A DNA stretch of 14,498 nt from an uncultured Bacteroidales bacterium. Its GTDB lineage: Bacteria > Bacteroidota > Bacteroidia > Bacteroidales > UBA932. Below the pieces are notes generated by a model. The model had not been told where the DNA came from. It was given only the letters and a program-made list of their open reading frames with translations, and did no database searches. The stretch spans positions 1-14,498 of the forward strand of contig URDD01000064.1 of assembly GCA_900546395.1 (NCBI GenBank), written 5' to 3'. Shown here in pieces: positions 1-8,223 of the stretch. Every line of letters starts with the position of its first letter. Positions within the stretch are counted from its first letter, which is position 1. A program made the translations under genes and the position numbers.

Positions 1-2340
1 AGCGTTTGCCGTAACCTGCAGATTCTTTACAATTTGTTTTCTGACCTCAGCCTCGACTCCGGCAGCAAGTCCGTTGTCAGCATTCTGGAACGAATGTTCC
101 GTCGCTCCTCCTGAGAGACGCTGCGTCCTTTTTATAGGAGTGTCAAGATATTTGAAGTACCCTGTAACTGAAAACATATCAGTATTTTTCTTGCTGAAAA
201 GCTCATATCTCAAGTCAAGGTTATAGTTGTATCCGTTTTTCAATGACTCGTTACCTCTTATCTGCGCGCCTCCGAAGCTTTCCTGATAAAGGAATGGAGC
301 CATTTCCACAAATGAAGGTCTGGTAATAGTCCGTGAAAGAGAAAGCCTCAGCATGCCTTTTCTGTCCATATCATATTTGAGGTTTACAGCCGGAAAGAGG
401 TCAAGTGCATCAAGACTTCGTGTAAGATCCTCAACATCATCATTATAGTCAACGCTCTGGCTGCTCGCCTCGAAACGGAGTCCTGCATTCAAAGCCCAGC
501 GTTTGCCAAATCTGAAATCAGCTTCCACGAATGCCGCTCCTATTAAATTCGCTGCTTCGTAACTGTCTCTCTTATGCTGTTTTCTATCTATGCCGACAAG
601 TCCTGAACTGACACTTCCGAACCCAAGCCACGGATCCATATTCGAAAGATCGGAAAATGAATCTGTCACTTTTTTCAAGTCATAATAGAATCTGGTCGTA
701 TTGAATTCCCTTGTCTTGTTTTTGGCTGTGATACCGAACCTGAGGTCTGTACCGTTATCAAAAGTATGGGTTGCCTTTATGTCTGCTACCAGTTCGTCTT
801 CACCCAGACTGCCGAAATACCTCTGCGTCTCCTGCTGGTTGAGCTGGAAGAATTTTATGCTTCCGTCATCACCCCTGCGGAACATAACCTGTCTTCTGTC
901 AGGCTCGTCACTGGATGAAATTCCGCAAGACACTCCCCAGTCTATCAGCCATTTATCTACCTCATGATGACCGGCGAGCTGATAATTGCGCAGCATATAG
1001 AAATGAGATACCTGATTTTTCCCTATCAGGTCATAACTCTCCTGATAGTCGTATCCCGATCTGTCAAGAAATGTGCTTTTCGCGTTTCTTGCAAAAAATG
1101 CGGTAAAACCGATATGGTCGCTCTGTCTAAGGGTATATTCAAGATTAAGAAGGGCTGCTATATCCAGTTTGTCTGCATAACTGTCATAATTGTACTCACT
1201 CTGGAGGCTTCCTGCAGAACTGGCTTCATAGGTTCTGTAGAACCCGTCCTTTACAGTCTCGCTGCCTGATTTTATACTTGCTGACAGAAAGAGACCCAGA
1301 TGCCGGCTGCCCACTTTGAACTTCCGCCCGAAACCGATACTGCCGTTCAGGTCAGGCAATGCCTGCTTTTTAGCAGTAGAAAATCCTGTACCGAAAATAT
1401 CCTTTGACTTTGAGTACTCTCCGAACTCCCTGTAAGGAAGGTTCTCGGCATTCCTGTCCAGACGCGGAGTTCCGAATAAGGAGGGCCTGTCCATTCTGTA
1501 AGAATCTCTGAAAACAGAGTTGAAATATCCTCCTGTCGAAAAGGAGAGACTCAGGAAATTTCCGTCTGTCCCTTCCTTTGTGCCTATATCTACGTGTGCC
1601 CCTGAATAGTCTGCAAATGAACTTGCCTCATAGACTTTGCTCACTGTAATGTTCTGTATGGTGGATGCCGGAAAAATGTCAAGTGGAATAAGTTTGTTGT
1701 CCGGATTCGGAGATGCAACAGGCAGTCCGTTGAGCGTAGTGGTACTGTATCGGTCTCCAAGGCCTCTGACTATCAGTTGCCCGGCATCTGCGATGGATAT
1801 TCCGGAAAGTTTTGCTACGCTTTCCTCCGCATTGGAAATACCTTTTATACTCATTTCCTTTGCACCTATATTTTCTATAGCGTATCCGGAGTTCATCCTC
1901 TCGTTCTGCAGAGCCTGAAGTAACTCAAGGTTTTTACGTGCCGTAACTACTGCATCTTCAAGCGCTTCCGCGTCAGGCGTCAGAAAAATCTGCAGACCGT
2001 CCCTGACTTGATTTCTGTCCAGACTTACATCCGGATTGGATGACAAGACAAACTCCCCGGTCCCGGATATTCTGACTGTCTCCGACTTGTATCCAATATA
2101 AAATACCGAAACTGTCACATCGCCCCCTGGAATATTAAGTTCATAATTTCCATCAATGTCAGTGACAGCTCCTGAAGACGTTCCTTCAATGACAAGACCT
2201 GCACCTATGAGTGGTTCTCCTGTGACAATATCCTTTACAGTTCCTCTCAGAATGTTTCTGTCCGCTGATGTCGCATCAGCTGCAAATCCAAAAACAATAA
2301 ATAAAAATGTCGTAATGATAAATAATGCAATCTGCCTCAT
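1..2340 (-). CDS. TonB-dependent outer-membrane receptor, N-terminal 780 residues (C-terminus beyond window)
   Basis: The minus strand is open from an ATG at 2340 to the window edge (exactly 780 codons, no stop). Residues 1 to about 26 are a signal peptide with a hydrophobic core (ALFIITTFLFIVFGFAA). Next is a carboxypeptidase-regulatory-like beta-sandwich (RGTVKDIVTGEPLIGA, then TDIDGNYEL), then a TonB plug domain with motifs such as VAKLSGISI, QLIVRGLGDRYS and TTTLNGLPV. The rest is beta-barrel sequence of alternating aromatic and polar strands. Such receptors sit in the outer membrane and import ligands using TonB-ExbBD energy; the substrate cannot be told from this sequence. No SusD-like partner is seen on the upstream side, so this is not an obvious SusC/SusD pair, although the downstream side is outside the window. 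Family assignment is firm, the substrate unknown. Confidence 0.93.
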   Translation of the reverse strand, partial: MRQIALFIITTFLFIVFGFAADATSADRNILRGTVKDIVTGEPLIGAGLVIEGTSSGAVTDIDGNYELNIPGGDVTVSVFYIGYKSETVRISGTGEFVLSSNPDVSLDRNQVRDGLQIFLTPDAEALEDAVVTARKNLELLQALQNERMNSGYAIENIGAKEMSIKGISNAEESVAKLSGISIADAGQLIVRGLGDRYSTTTLNGLPVASPNPDNKLIPLDIFPASTIQNITVSKVYEASSFADYSGAHVDIGTKEGTDGNFLSLSFSTGGYFNSVFRDSYRMDRPSLFGTPRLDRNAENLPYREFGEYSKSKDIFGTGFSTAKKQALPDLNGSIGFGRKFKVGSRHLGLFLSASIKSGSETVKDGFYRTYEASSAGSLQSEYNYDSYADKLDIAALLNLEYTLRQSDHIGFTAFFARNAKSTFLDRSGYDYQESYDLIGKNQVSHFYMLRNYQLAGHHEVDKWLIDWGVSCGISSSDEPDRRQVMFRRGDDGSIKFFQLNQQETQRYFGSLGEDELVADIKATHTFDNGTDLRFGITAKNKTREFNTTRFYYDLKKVTDSFSDLSNMDPWLGFGSVSSGLVGIDRKQHKRDSYEAANLIGAAFVEADFRFGKRWALNAGLRFEASSQSVDYNDDVEDLTRSLDALDLFPAVNLKYDMDRKGMLRLSLSRTITRPSFVEMAPFLYQESFGGAQIRGNESLKNGYNYNLDLRYELFSKKNTDMFSVTGYFKYLDTPIKRTQRLSGGATEHSFQNADNGLAAGVEAEVRKQIVKNLQVTANA

Positions 2341-2372
2341 AAACACTATATATGATCTCTCTTTTACGGCTG

Positions 2373-2380
2373 CAAAATTA
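2373..2380 (-). promoter_or_regulatory. Putative -7 promoter element of the TonB-dependent receptor gene
   Basis: The minus strand reads TAATTTTG, matching the Bacteroidota -7 consensus TANNTTTG, 33 bases before the receptor ATG. No TTTG appears at the expected -33 position (about 2400). That would fit a promoter needing an activator, such as one bound at the TTAACA-type repeats just upstream. Assigned by motif only. Confidence 0.4.
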
Positions 2381-2422
2381 TGCCGCACAAGTAACACCGT
2401 GTTTAAGGCAATGCTATAAAAA

Positions 2423-2449
2423 TGTTAAGGCTGTTAAGAAACTGTTATC
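2423..2449 (-). repeat. Three direct repeats of [AT]TAACA[GT], possible response-regulator binding site
   Basis: On the minus strand ATAACAG, TTAACAG and TTAACAT follow one another with start-to-start distances of about 11 and 9 bases. They lie 43 to 70 bases upstream of the receptor's -7 element. Read on the plus strand, the first two are CTGTTAAGAAACTGTTAT, which has the 7+4+7 layout of the enterobacterial Pho box (CTGTCAT direct repeats). Regulation by an OmpR/PhoB-family regulator is inference. Confidence 0.4.
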
Positions 2450-2476
2450 TGCAGTAAAATATAGCAACATTAGCTG

Positions 2477-3781
2477 TCAAGAGAGAACCCTTTTCCTGGC
2501 AAAAAATGTCACGGCAGCAGTGGCAGCACAGCAGATGATGACCATCCAGAAAAAGCCCACATAGCCGAGAGCCTCCTGAAGATAACCTGCCACCATACCC
2601 GGCAGCATCATGCTCAGGGCCATAAATGCAGTGCAGAGTGAATAATGGGACGTTTTGAACTCACCTTCTGAAAAATGTATCAGATAAAGCATATAGGCAG
2701 TAAAGCCGAACCCGTATCCAAACTGGTCCAGCATCACACACAGACTGACCGTAAGAAGACTTGCCGGCTGGGCCATGCTCATATACACGAATACCAGACA
2801 AGGCAGTGTTATGCTTGCAGCCATAGGCCACAGAGACTTTTTCAGTCCCCATCTGGCAGCTGCCATTCCTCCTAATATTCCTCCTGCGGTAAGGGCTGCC
2901 ACTCCGACAGTCCCGTAAGCTATTCCTACATTTTCAGTCGAAAGTCCGAGACCGCCTGCTGAAACAGGGTCCAGCAGGAAAGGATTCATCATTTTCACCA
3001 AGAAAGCTTCAGGCAGACGGTAAAAAAGCATAAAAAGAATAGCTGTCCAGACATATGGTTTTCTGAAAAAAGTAGAGAATGTTCTTCCGAAATCCCTGAA
3101 TATCTCTGAGGCTGAACGTGTTTCGCCCTCTATGATCTTTTCCGGGCGTGGCAGGATGAAAATGTGGTAGAGAGCCGTAACACCGAAAAGCACGGCAGAG
3201 AAAAGGAGCGTTACAGTCCATGCCTTGGGAATATCCGCATACCTCGTCTCCAAAACTCCGGCAATCACCACAAGCACTCCCTGGCCGAAAATGGATGCCA
3301 GCCTGTAAAATGTGCTCCTTATTCCTACAAAGAAAGACTGCTGCTTCTTATCAAGCGCGAGCATATAATACCCGTCCGCAGCAATATCGTGCGTAGCGGA
3401 AGCAAAAGCTGTCACCCAGAAAATCACAAGGGTCAATGCGAAGAGCGGAACCGGAGTCTTTCCTTCAGAGATTACTTCCTGCGAAGGATGAGGAAGGGAC
3501 AGTGCAGCAAATGCAAAAGCCGCTGCTATGATGACCTGCATGGAAACTATCCACCATCTTTTGGTGCGGATAATATCCACGAAAGGACTCCAAAGAGGCT
3601 TTATAGTCCATGGAAGATAGAGCAGCCCCGTGTACATGGCTATATCTCCATTGGACATTCCCATCTTCTTGAACATTATCACTGATATGACATTGACTAC
3701 GAAATAGGGTATTCCTTCCGCGAAATACAATGTAGGAATCCAGCTCCATGGATTTCCGGATATTCTATCTGAGACAGACAT
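2477..3781 (-). CDS. AmpG-like MFS transporter (probable muropeptide permease)
   Basis: A 434-residue polytopic membrane protein of the major facilitator superfamily with about 12 hydrophobic segments. The N-terminal motif FAEGIPYF, the GLLYLPWTIKPLWSP segment and HDIAADGYY in the first half are typical of the AmpG/acetyl-CoA-transporter branch; AmpG proteins import GlcNAc-anhydroMurNAc peptides into the cytoplasm during cell-wall recycling. I chose the ATG at 3781, seven bases after the stop of the preceding gene. The longer frame, starting at 3865, would overlap that gene by 77 bases and add 28 residues (including MVTVRFSHIITEELM) that do not look like a transporter start; an ATG at 3808 is a second alternative. 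Last gene of the nine-gene run. The neighbouring SpoIID-domain gene supports a peptidoglycan-fragment substrate, but an unrelated substrate remains possible. Confidence 0.85.
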   Translation of the reverse strand: MSVSDRISGNPWSWIPTLYFAEGIPYFVVNVISVIMFKKMGMSNGDIAMYTGLLYLPWTIKPLWSPFVDIIRTKRWWIVSMQVIIAAAFAFAALSLPHPSQEVISEGKTPVPLFALTLVIFWVTAFASATHDIAADGYYMLALDKKQQSFFVGIRSTFYRLASIFGQGVLVVIAGVLETRYADIPKAWTVTLLFSAVLFGVTALYHIFILPRPEKIIEGETRSASEIFRDFGRTFSTFFRKPYVWTAILFMLFYRLPEAFLVKMMNPFLLDPVSAGGLGLSTENVGIAYGTVGVAALTAGGILGGMAAARWGLKKSLWPMAASITLPCLVFVYMSMAQPASLLTVSLCVMLDQFGYGFGFTAYMLYLIHFSEGEFKTSHYSLCTAFMALSMMLPGMVAGYLQEALGYVGFFWMVIICCAATAAVTFFARKRVLS

Positions 3782-3788
3782 AGGCAAA

Positions 3789-6125
3789 TTAATAAGTTTT
3801 ATCTGCATCGGAGTCCGACACATCAGCTCCTCGGTAATAATGTGAGAGAATCTCACGGTAACCATAACCCTCTGAGGCCATTACAGCTGCACCTATCTGG
3901 CAAAGTCCTACACCGTGGCCCCATCCGCGTCCGTGAAGGATTATTTTTCCATCCCGGAACTCCGCTTCAAAGGCAGAACTCTTAAGATGTGTCTCAGATA
4001 GTATTTTTCTTATCTCCAGCTCTTTACCCACAATAAAAGAGTTTTCCGTTCCCTCGACCAGAAGCTCATATATCCTTCCCGACTCTCCCCTTTTCAAAGG
4101 TTTCAAGGACTTCAACTGTCCGATATTGCGGCCGCTTTTCCGCGATATAAGAGAAGATATCTCATCGACACCATACTCTTCGGTCCACCTGTAAAAATCA
4201 GGTGTCTCCTGATCATAATCGTTAAGAACCTGTGATATAACCTCCCTTGAAGGATTGCTGCAGAAAGGGACTCCCTTTCCGTCACTGTCCGGAACGCTCT
4301 GAAGATAATCATAGTCCACATCCTCCCAGCAGACGGAGAAGCGTTCTGTAATACCTCCGCAGCACTTTGAAAAACGCGCGTCACATAATTTGCCTCCATA
4401 CGACAGAACTTCTCCCCAGGTAGCATCTACAGCCGCCTTTACGGCAGAGCCTGCAGCCCGTGTAAGTCCCTGATAACGCTGGCAATGATCATCGGCACAC
4501 ACATCAAAAGACCTGTGGTCCTGATGTCCGTACCACTTTATAACTCTGTCCAGAGACGTCGAATTTTCGCTCCCGGCATCTTGTCCCGACCTGCCGCTTC
4601 CGGCATCTGCAACCCCTTGCATTGCCGAATCCAGATAAGTGACCAGAGCCGGCATACTGCATATTCCTTCAGGAACGGATTTTCCGTCAGGACCTTTGAA
4701 CTCTCCGGATATATCACGCCTGCGCCTCCTTTCCAGAAGAGCCATCACCCAGGATCTTGAAATCACCGCATGGGCCTTCAGAAACTCCAATGAAGACGTG
4801 GATTTCATTTCAGAAGAGATAACACTGAGCAGATAATCTTCCACTCCTATGACATTTACAGCCACCAGTCTGTCTTTTTCCACAATGATTCTCAAGGCTC
4901 CCGCAAATTTCTGCGTTTCTTTTCTCTCCCAGTGAAAACCGACACCTATTGTAACGCCATGCAGGACGAAAGACGGTTCTGCAAACATCATTGCAGGAGT
5001 AGGAGCCTCAAAAAAGAGTTCGTCATACAATGCCCCGTCATATTCTATCTTTCCGTCATGGAAACAGGCAAATCTGGGACCGGCCCCGTCAGAAATGATT
5101 TCAAATTCGATTTCCTTGCCAGACATTATACCGACTGAAACCACAGGCTGTGTTCTTGTCAGTCTCCAAAGCAATTCTGACTCAGAAGTATTGTCCAGAG
5201 CAACTTCTTCCAGTACTTCTTTCACCACCTCTGGCCCAAGCCTGTCAAAATCTTCCTGTCTTGCCGCAATCAGGACACCTGCCATATCGGCACATCCCGG
5301 GCTCACCATAAGTCTGCCAGCCCCCTGATCAAAAAAATGATGAGGCCTGTGTGCCCTGCGGAAAATGACAACTGAGCGGTATTCTCCTGACTTATACCAG
5401 GAAATGAGGTTGAACATAGGTTCATCTCCGTCAGATACACCTGGAGCGCAATCCAGAAGCCTGTAAAACATCTTTGCCGCCGACTTGGCTGTATCTGCCT
5501 TAAGAGCAAAAATACCTCTCAAATATTTTCTGTAATGATACAGACTTGCATCCTGTACTGAAAGAAGCTGCCCTATTGACTCCGGAACATAATCCCCGAC
5601 ACATGTATCCAGAAGTGCATCAATGTCATTTTCAAGAGGCATGCATCCTCTCGATGATGCCTGGAAATGAAAATGGTCGGGTGCGGAAGCTCCGCAACGC
5701 GGTCCGTTGTAAAACAAGGCATAACCGGGAAAAGCCCTTGCCATATCAAGCATATCTACATATCTCTTCCAGATAGCCTGATTTACGTGACGGTCAGATG
5801 CTATGACAAGGTGTCCTGGAAAAATAGGATACGGATTGACCAGAATATCGTACTTCTTTGACTTGCGTCCCTCAAACCTCATATATATCTGCTCATCAGG
5901 ACGGTTGTCCCTGCAAAGGAAGCACTTGCGTGCCTTCACTGCATCCGCGGACACATCTGCCGATGATGATCTGATACGTGAAGGATTGAACTGCACCTGG
6001 ACTTTCAGGCCTCCGACCTCCGCTTCGCGGATGCTTACATTTCTGAGTGCACGGAAGTTGTCACAAGCCAAAGGCCACTGGGACAACTGGTCATTTATAA
6101 ATTTGTCAACAGGTTTCCTCTTCAT
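3789..6125 (-). CDS. DUF4922 (HIT-like nucleotidyltransferase) fused to SpoIID/LytB domain
   Basis: A 778-residue two-domain protein. Residues about 1-320 form a DUF4922 domain related to GDP-L-galactose phosphorylase/HIT-type transferases: CFLC at 68-71, NPYPIFPGHLV at 97-107, GPRCGASAPDHFHFQ at 141-155 with the H-x-H-x-Q catalytic signature (H151, H153, Q155), and MVSPGCADMAGV at 273-284. Residues about 405-770 form a SpoIID/LytB domain: VEDYLLSVISSEM at 428-440 with the likely catalytic Glu439; a possible zinc site (H537, C543, H547, C548); CCGGITERF at 588-596; GRGWGHGVGLCQIGA at 732-746; and ILSHYYRGADV near the end. SpoIID enzymes cleave peptidoglycan glycan strands lacking stem peptides. 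No signal peptide or membrane segment is visible, so a cytoplasmic location is inferred. It overlaps the upstream glycosyltransferase gene by 4 bases (ATGA) and is followed 7 bases on by the AmpG-like gene, suggesting work on imported wall fragments. Confidence 0.88.
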   Translation of the reverse strand: MKRKPVDKFINDQLSQWPLACDNFRALRNVSIREAEVGGLKVQVQFNPSRIRSSSADVSADAVKARKCFLCRDNRPDEQIYMRFEGRKSKKYDILVNPYPIFPGHLVIASDRHVNQAIWKRYVDMLDMARAFPGYALFYNGPRCGASAPDHFHFQASSRGCMPLENDIDALLDTCVGDYVPESIGQLLSVQDASLYHYRKYLRGIFALKADTAKSAAKMFYRLLDCAPGVSDGDEPMFNLISWYKSGEYRSVVIFRRAHRPHHFFDQGAGRLMVSPGCADMAGVLIAARQEDFDRLGPEVVKEVLEEVALDNTSESELLWRLTRTQPVVSVGIMSGKEIEFEIISDGAGPRFACFHDGKIEYDGALYDELFFEAPTPAMMFAEPSFVLHGVTIGVGFHWERKETQKFAGALRIIVEKDRLVAVNVIGVEDYLLSVISSEMKSTSSLEFLKAHAVISRSWVMALLERRRRRDISGEFKGPDGKSVPEGICSMPALVTYLDSAMQGVADAGSGRSGQDAGSENSTSLDRVIKWYGHQDHRSFDVCADDHCQRYQGLTRAAGSAVKAAVDATWGEVLSYGGKLCDARFSKCCGGITERFSVCWEDVDYDYLQSVPDSDGKGVPFCSNPSREVISQVLNDYDQETPDFYRWTEEYGVDEISSLISRKSGRNIGQLKSLKPLKRGESGRIYELLVEGTENSFIVGKELEIRKILSETHLKSSAFEAEFRDGKIILHGRGWGHGVGLCQIGAAVMASEGYGYREILSHYYRGADVSDSDADKTY

Positions 6126-7612
6126 CTGTTCCTAACTATATTCTGTCTGGCTTCAAGCTCACAAGTCCTTATCCAGTCTTTGTAAAAGTTGTTGGCATTG
6201 AGTTTTTCTATACTCAGCGCAGCATCCGAATTGCCGTCCCACCTTCTGCACTTGTAGAGAACGTCATATATCCGGCCTATCCTGTACTCCCGGCTTATCC
6301 TTAGTCCTACTGCATAGTCTTCTCCATAACTGGTATTCGGGAAACCTCCTATATTTCTCAGAATCTCTGTATCGAATGCTCTCGGAGCTCCAAGTCCATT
6401 GATTCTCAAGGCATTGTTATGACCGTTTTCCGGAGTCCATTCCTTATGGTCTATCACTCCAGGAGGTATGGGGTCAAGATCGAAGTCTGTCATTTCGTAA
6501 GTTCCTACAACCATTGCACACGTCTGAGTGTCAAATGCATCTACAATTTTTTCAAGCACATCGTCGCCCGCATACAAGTCGTCACTGTCCAGCTGGACGG
6601 CATACCTGCCGCAAAGAGAATGAAAAACCGCAAGGTTCCAACACCCTCCTATGCCAAGATCATCTTTCTCAGGCACGATATGTACAAGTTCCGGCCTGTA
6701 ATACCCTGTTTCAGACGAAAAATAACCTTCACTATACTCTCCTGCCAGTTTTTCAAGCAACTCCGAAGTCCCGTCTGTTGAATTATTATCCACTACGATA
6801 ACATTGAACGGGAACATACATCTCTGCGACAAAGCACTACGTACCGCATCCCCGACTGTCCTTACACGGTTTAGTACCGGTATGATGACAGATGCGACTA
6901 CAGGATAATCCTCTGCGCAATCTGTTGTTTCATCCATCTGAAAATCATCGTCTGACACAGGCTCAAGATAAGCTCCGGCAGTCTTCAGATACTCGGTACA
7001 AATCTGCTCCATCTCTATCTGTACCCTCCGATTTTTAGGATCGACATAGTCAAACTGCTTTTCTCCAGATTTTCTGCTGTCCGTTTCTTGCTTGGAGTAC
7101 AGGAACTCCTTTATGTGAACGATTTTCTTCATTCTCAACCTGAGGTCATACAAGGCTCCGAATTCCCTTTCCCCAGACATCTCACGGACTGCTCTGCAGA
7201 ATGCAGATGTCTTGAATACAAGCACAGGACCAAAGTCGAAGTCATCTCTCAGCGCACCTTTCTGACAGTCGATAAGAGGGTGCTTCTTTTTCCCGGCAAC
7301 ACCTGATTTTTCATCAGGTTTCGTATCATAATAATCCGCATAGAGCATTTCCGCTCCTGTATCTTCCGCTACCGATAATATCCTGTCCAATGCCATAGTA
7401 CCCATTTCGAGCACATTGGCTGCCGTATAAAGAAGCAGATATTCAGATTTTACAGCACCTGCAACAGATTTTAAAGTAGATGTGGCCCTGAAAGAGCACT
7501 GCGGCATGACAGTCACTCCGTCAAAAGACGAACTCCTGGAAAATGAATCAAGAGTACAAGACAAATCCTGCTCGTCGGCCATAGGCAGGATGAAACATTC
7601 GATTCCGGACAT
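6122..7612 (-). CDS. Family 2 glycosyltransferase with degenerate N-terminal GT-A-like region
   Basis: A 496-residue soluble protein. Residues about 238-460 form a complete GT-A fold of glycosyltransferase family 2: SVIIPVLNR at 241-249, VVDNNSTDGT at 273-282, the metal/nucleotide-sugar motif LDSDDLY at 341-347 (DxD), GED at 430-432 as the likely catalytic-base region, and CRRW at 455-458, similar to the QxxRW end motif. Residues 1 to about 100 (including SEYLLLYTAANVLEM and AEMLYADYYD) resemble a second GT-2 domain that has lost its DxD motif. It lacks membrane segments. The stop codon overlaps the start of the DUF4922-SpoIID gene by four bases (translational coupling), and the Nudix gene ends 20 bases upstream. 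Donor and acceptor sugars cannot be read from the sequence. Family call is secure; a role in cell-wall or surface-glycan chemistry is inferred from neighbours. Confidence 0.87.
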   Translation of the reverse strand: MSGIECFILPMADEQDLSCTLDSFSRSSSFDGVTVMPQCSFRATSTLKSVAGAVKSEYLLLYTAANVLEMGTMALDRILSVAEDTGAEMLYADYYDTKPDEKSGVAGKKKHPLIDCQKGALRDDFDFGPVLVFKTSAFCRAVREMSGEREFGALYDLRLRMKKIVHIKEFLYSKQETDSRKSGEKQFDYVDPKNRRVQIEMEQICTEYLKTAGAYLEPVSDDDFQMDETTDCAEDYPVVASVIIPVLNRVRTVGDAVRSALSQRCMFPFNVIVVDNNSTDGTSELLEKLAGEYSEGYFSSETGYYRPELVHIVPEKDDLGIGGCWNLAVFHSLCGRYAVQLDSDDLYAGDDVLEKIVDAFDTQTCAMVVGTYEMTDFDLDPIPPGVIDHKEWTPENGHNNALRINGLGAPRAFDTEILRNIGGFPNTSYGEDYAVGLRISREYRIGRIYDVLYKCRRWDGNSDAALSIEKLNANNFYKDWIRTCELEARQNIVRNR

Positions 7613-7632
7613 ACAATTCGGTTTTGAGAAAT

Positions 7633-8223
7633 TTATAACAAAGACAACAAAGTATTTCTGATCTTTGCATACTCTGCCTCAAAGTTAGGTGTAAAGAGTG
7701 ATTTTCCCAAACTTTCATCTATCTCATTTATATCCCAGAAACGGCCTTCTTCAACTTCTTCCTCATCAGGATGGAGTTCATAACTGCCTATTATGGCAAA
7801 TATATTTACAGATTCCCTTTCCACCTCTGATTCAAATTCATAAGTCCCGATATATATAGGATTGAATTCCCTGAGCCCAAGTTCTTCAAAGGCTTCTCTA
7901 TACAGCGCTTCGTGTATCTGTTCCCCGAAGTCCACATGTCCTCCGACGGCAGTATCCCACTTTCCCGGCTGTATATCTTTTGACATTGACCTCTTCTGCA
8001 GGTAAAGTCTTGAATACCTGTCAAGAATATGAAGGTGCACCACCGGGTGCAATACCTTTGCTCCGCTATGGCAGAATGCACGTGAGGCCATAGCTGTCAC
8101 AAGGCCTGACGGTTCGATGACAGGAAACATTTCCTGCTTTCCTTCTGCCTTATCCGGATTGTCTCCGGCCTTTCTATCAGGAAGGACGGGGACTGTTTCA
8201 TAAGGATAAATCAATTCAAACAT
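7633..8223 (-). CDS. Nudix hydrolase, isopentenyl-diphosphate-isomerase-like/YfcD-type
   Basis: A 196-residue protein with a perfect Nudix box at 95-117: G95, E101, then REAFEELGL at 109-117, matching GX5EX7REUXEEXGU. The segment LYLQKRSMSKDIQPGKWDTAVGGHV just before the box resembles the YfcD/IDI-like branch (an LxxQKR-x-x-x-K-x-x-x-PG-x-W-D pattern). Nudix enzymes hydrolyse nucleoside diphosphates linked to another moiety, or related pyrophosphates, using Mg2+ bound by the REXXEE glutamates. The N-terminal 55 residues are a family-typical extension before the core. It overlaps the end of the upstream membrane-protein gene by 13 bases and precedes the glycosyltransferase by 20 bases. A nucleotide-sugar substrate would fit the neighbours, but the substrate is not predictable from sequence. 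Confidence 0.92.
   Translation of the reverse strand: MFELIYPYETVPVLPDRKAGDNPDKAEGKQEMFPVIEPSGLVTAMASRAFCHSGAKVLHPVVHLHILDRYSRLYLQKRSMSKDIQPGKWDTAVGGHVDFGEQIHEALYREAFEELGLREFNPIYIGTYEFESEVERESVNIFAIIGSYELHPDEEEVEEGRFWDINEIDESLGKSLFTPNFEAEYAKIRNTLLSLL

Noticed and set aside
2465..2476. Possible terminator after the AmpG-like gene (AGC...GCT followed by ATATTTT on the minus strand)
   Set aside because: A three-base stem is not credible; no convincing terminator was found between this gene and the receptor gene.
3164..3685. Plus-strand open frame of 173 codons
   Set aside because: It lies wholly opposite the AmpG-like transporter gene, and its product is of low-complexity, Arg/His/Ser/Lys-rich composition typical of an antisense shadow.
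3782..3865. Upstream extension of the AmpG-like gene to an ATG at 3865
   Set aside because: It would overlap the DUF4922-SpoIID coding end by 77 bases and adds residues unlike any transporter N-terminus; the ATG at 3781 gives a normal 7-base gap.
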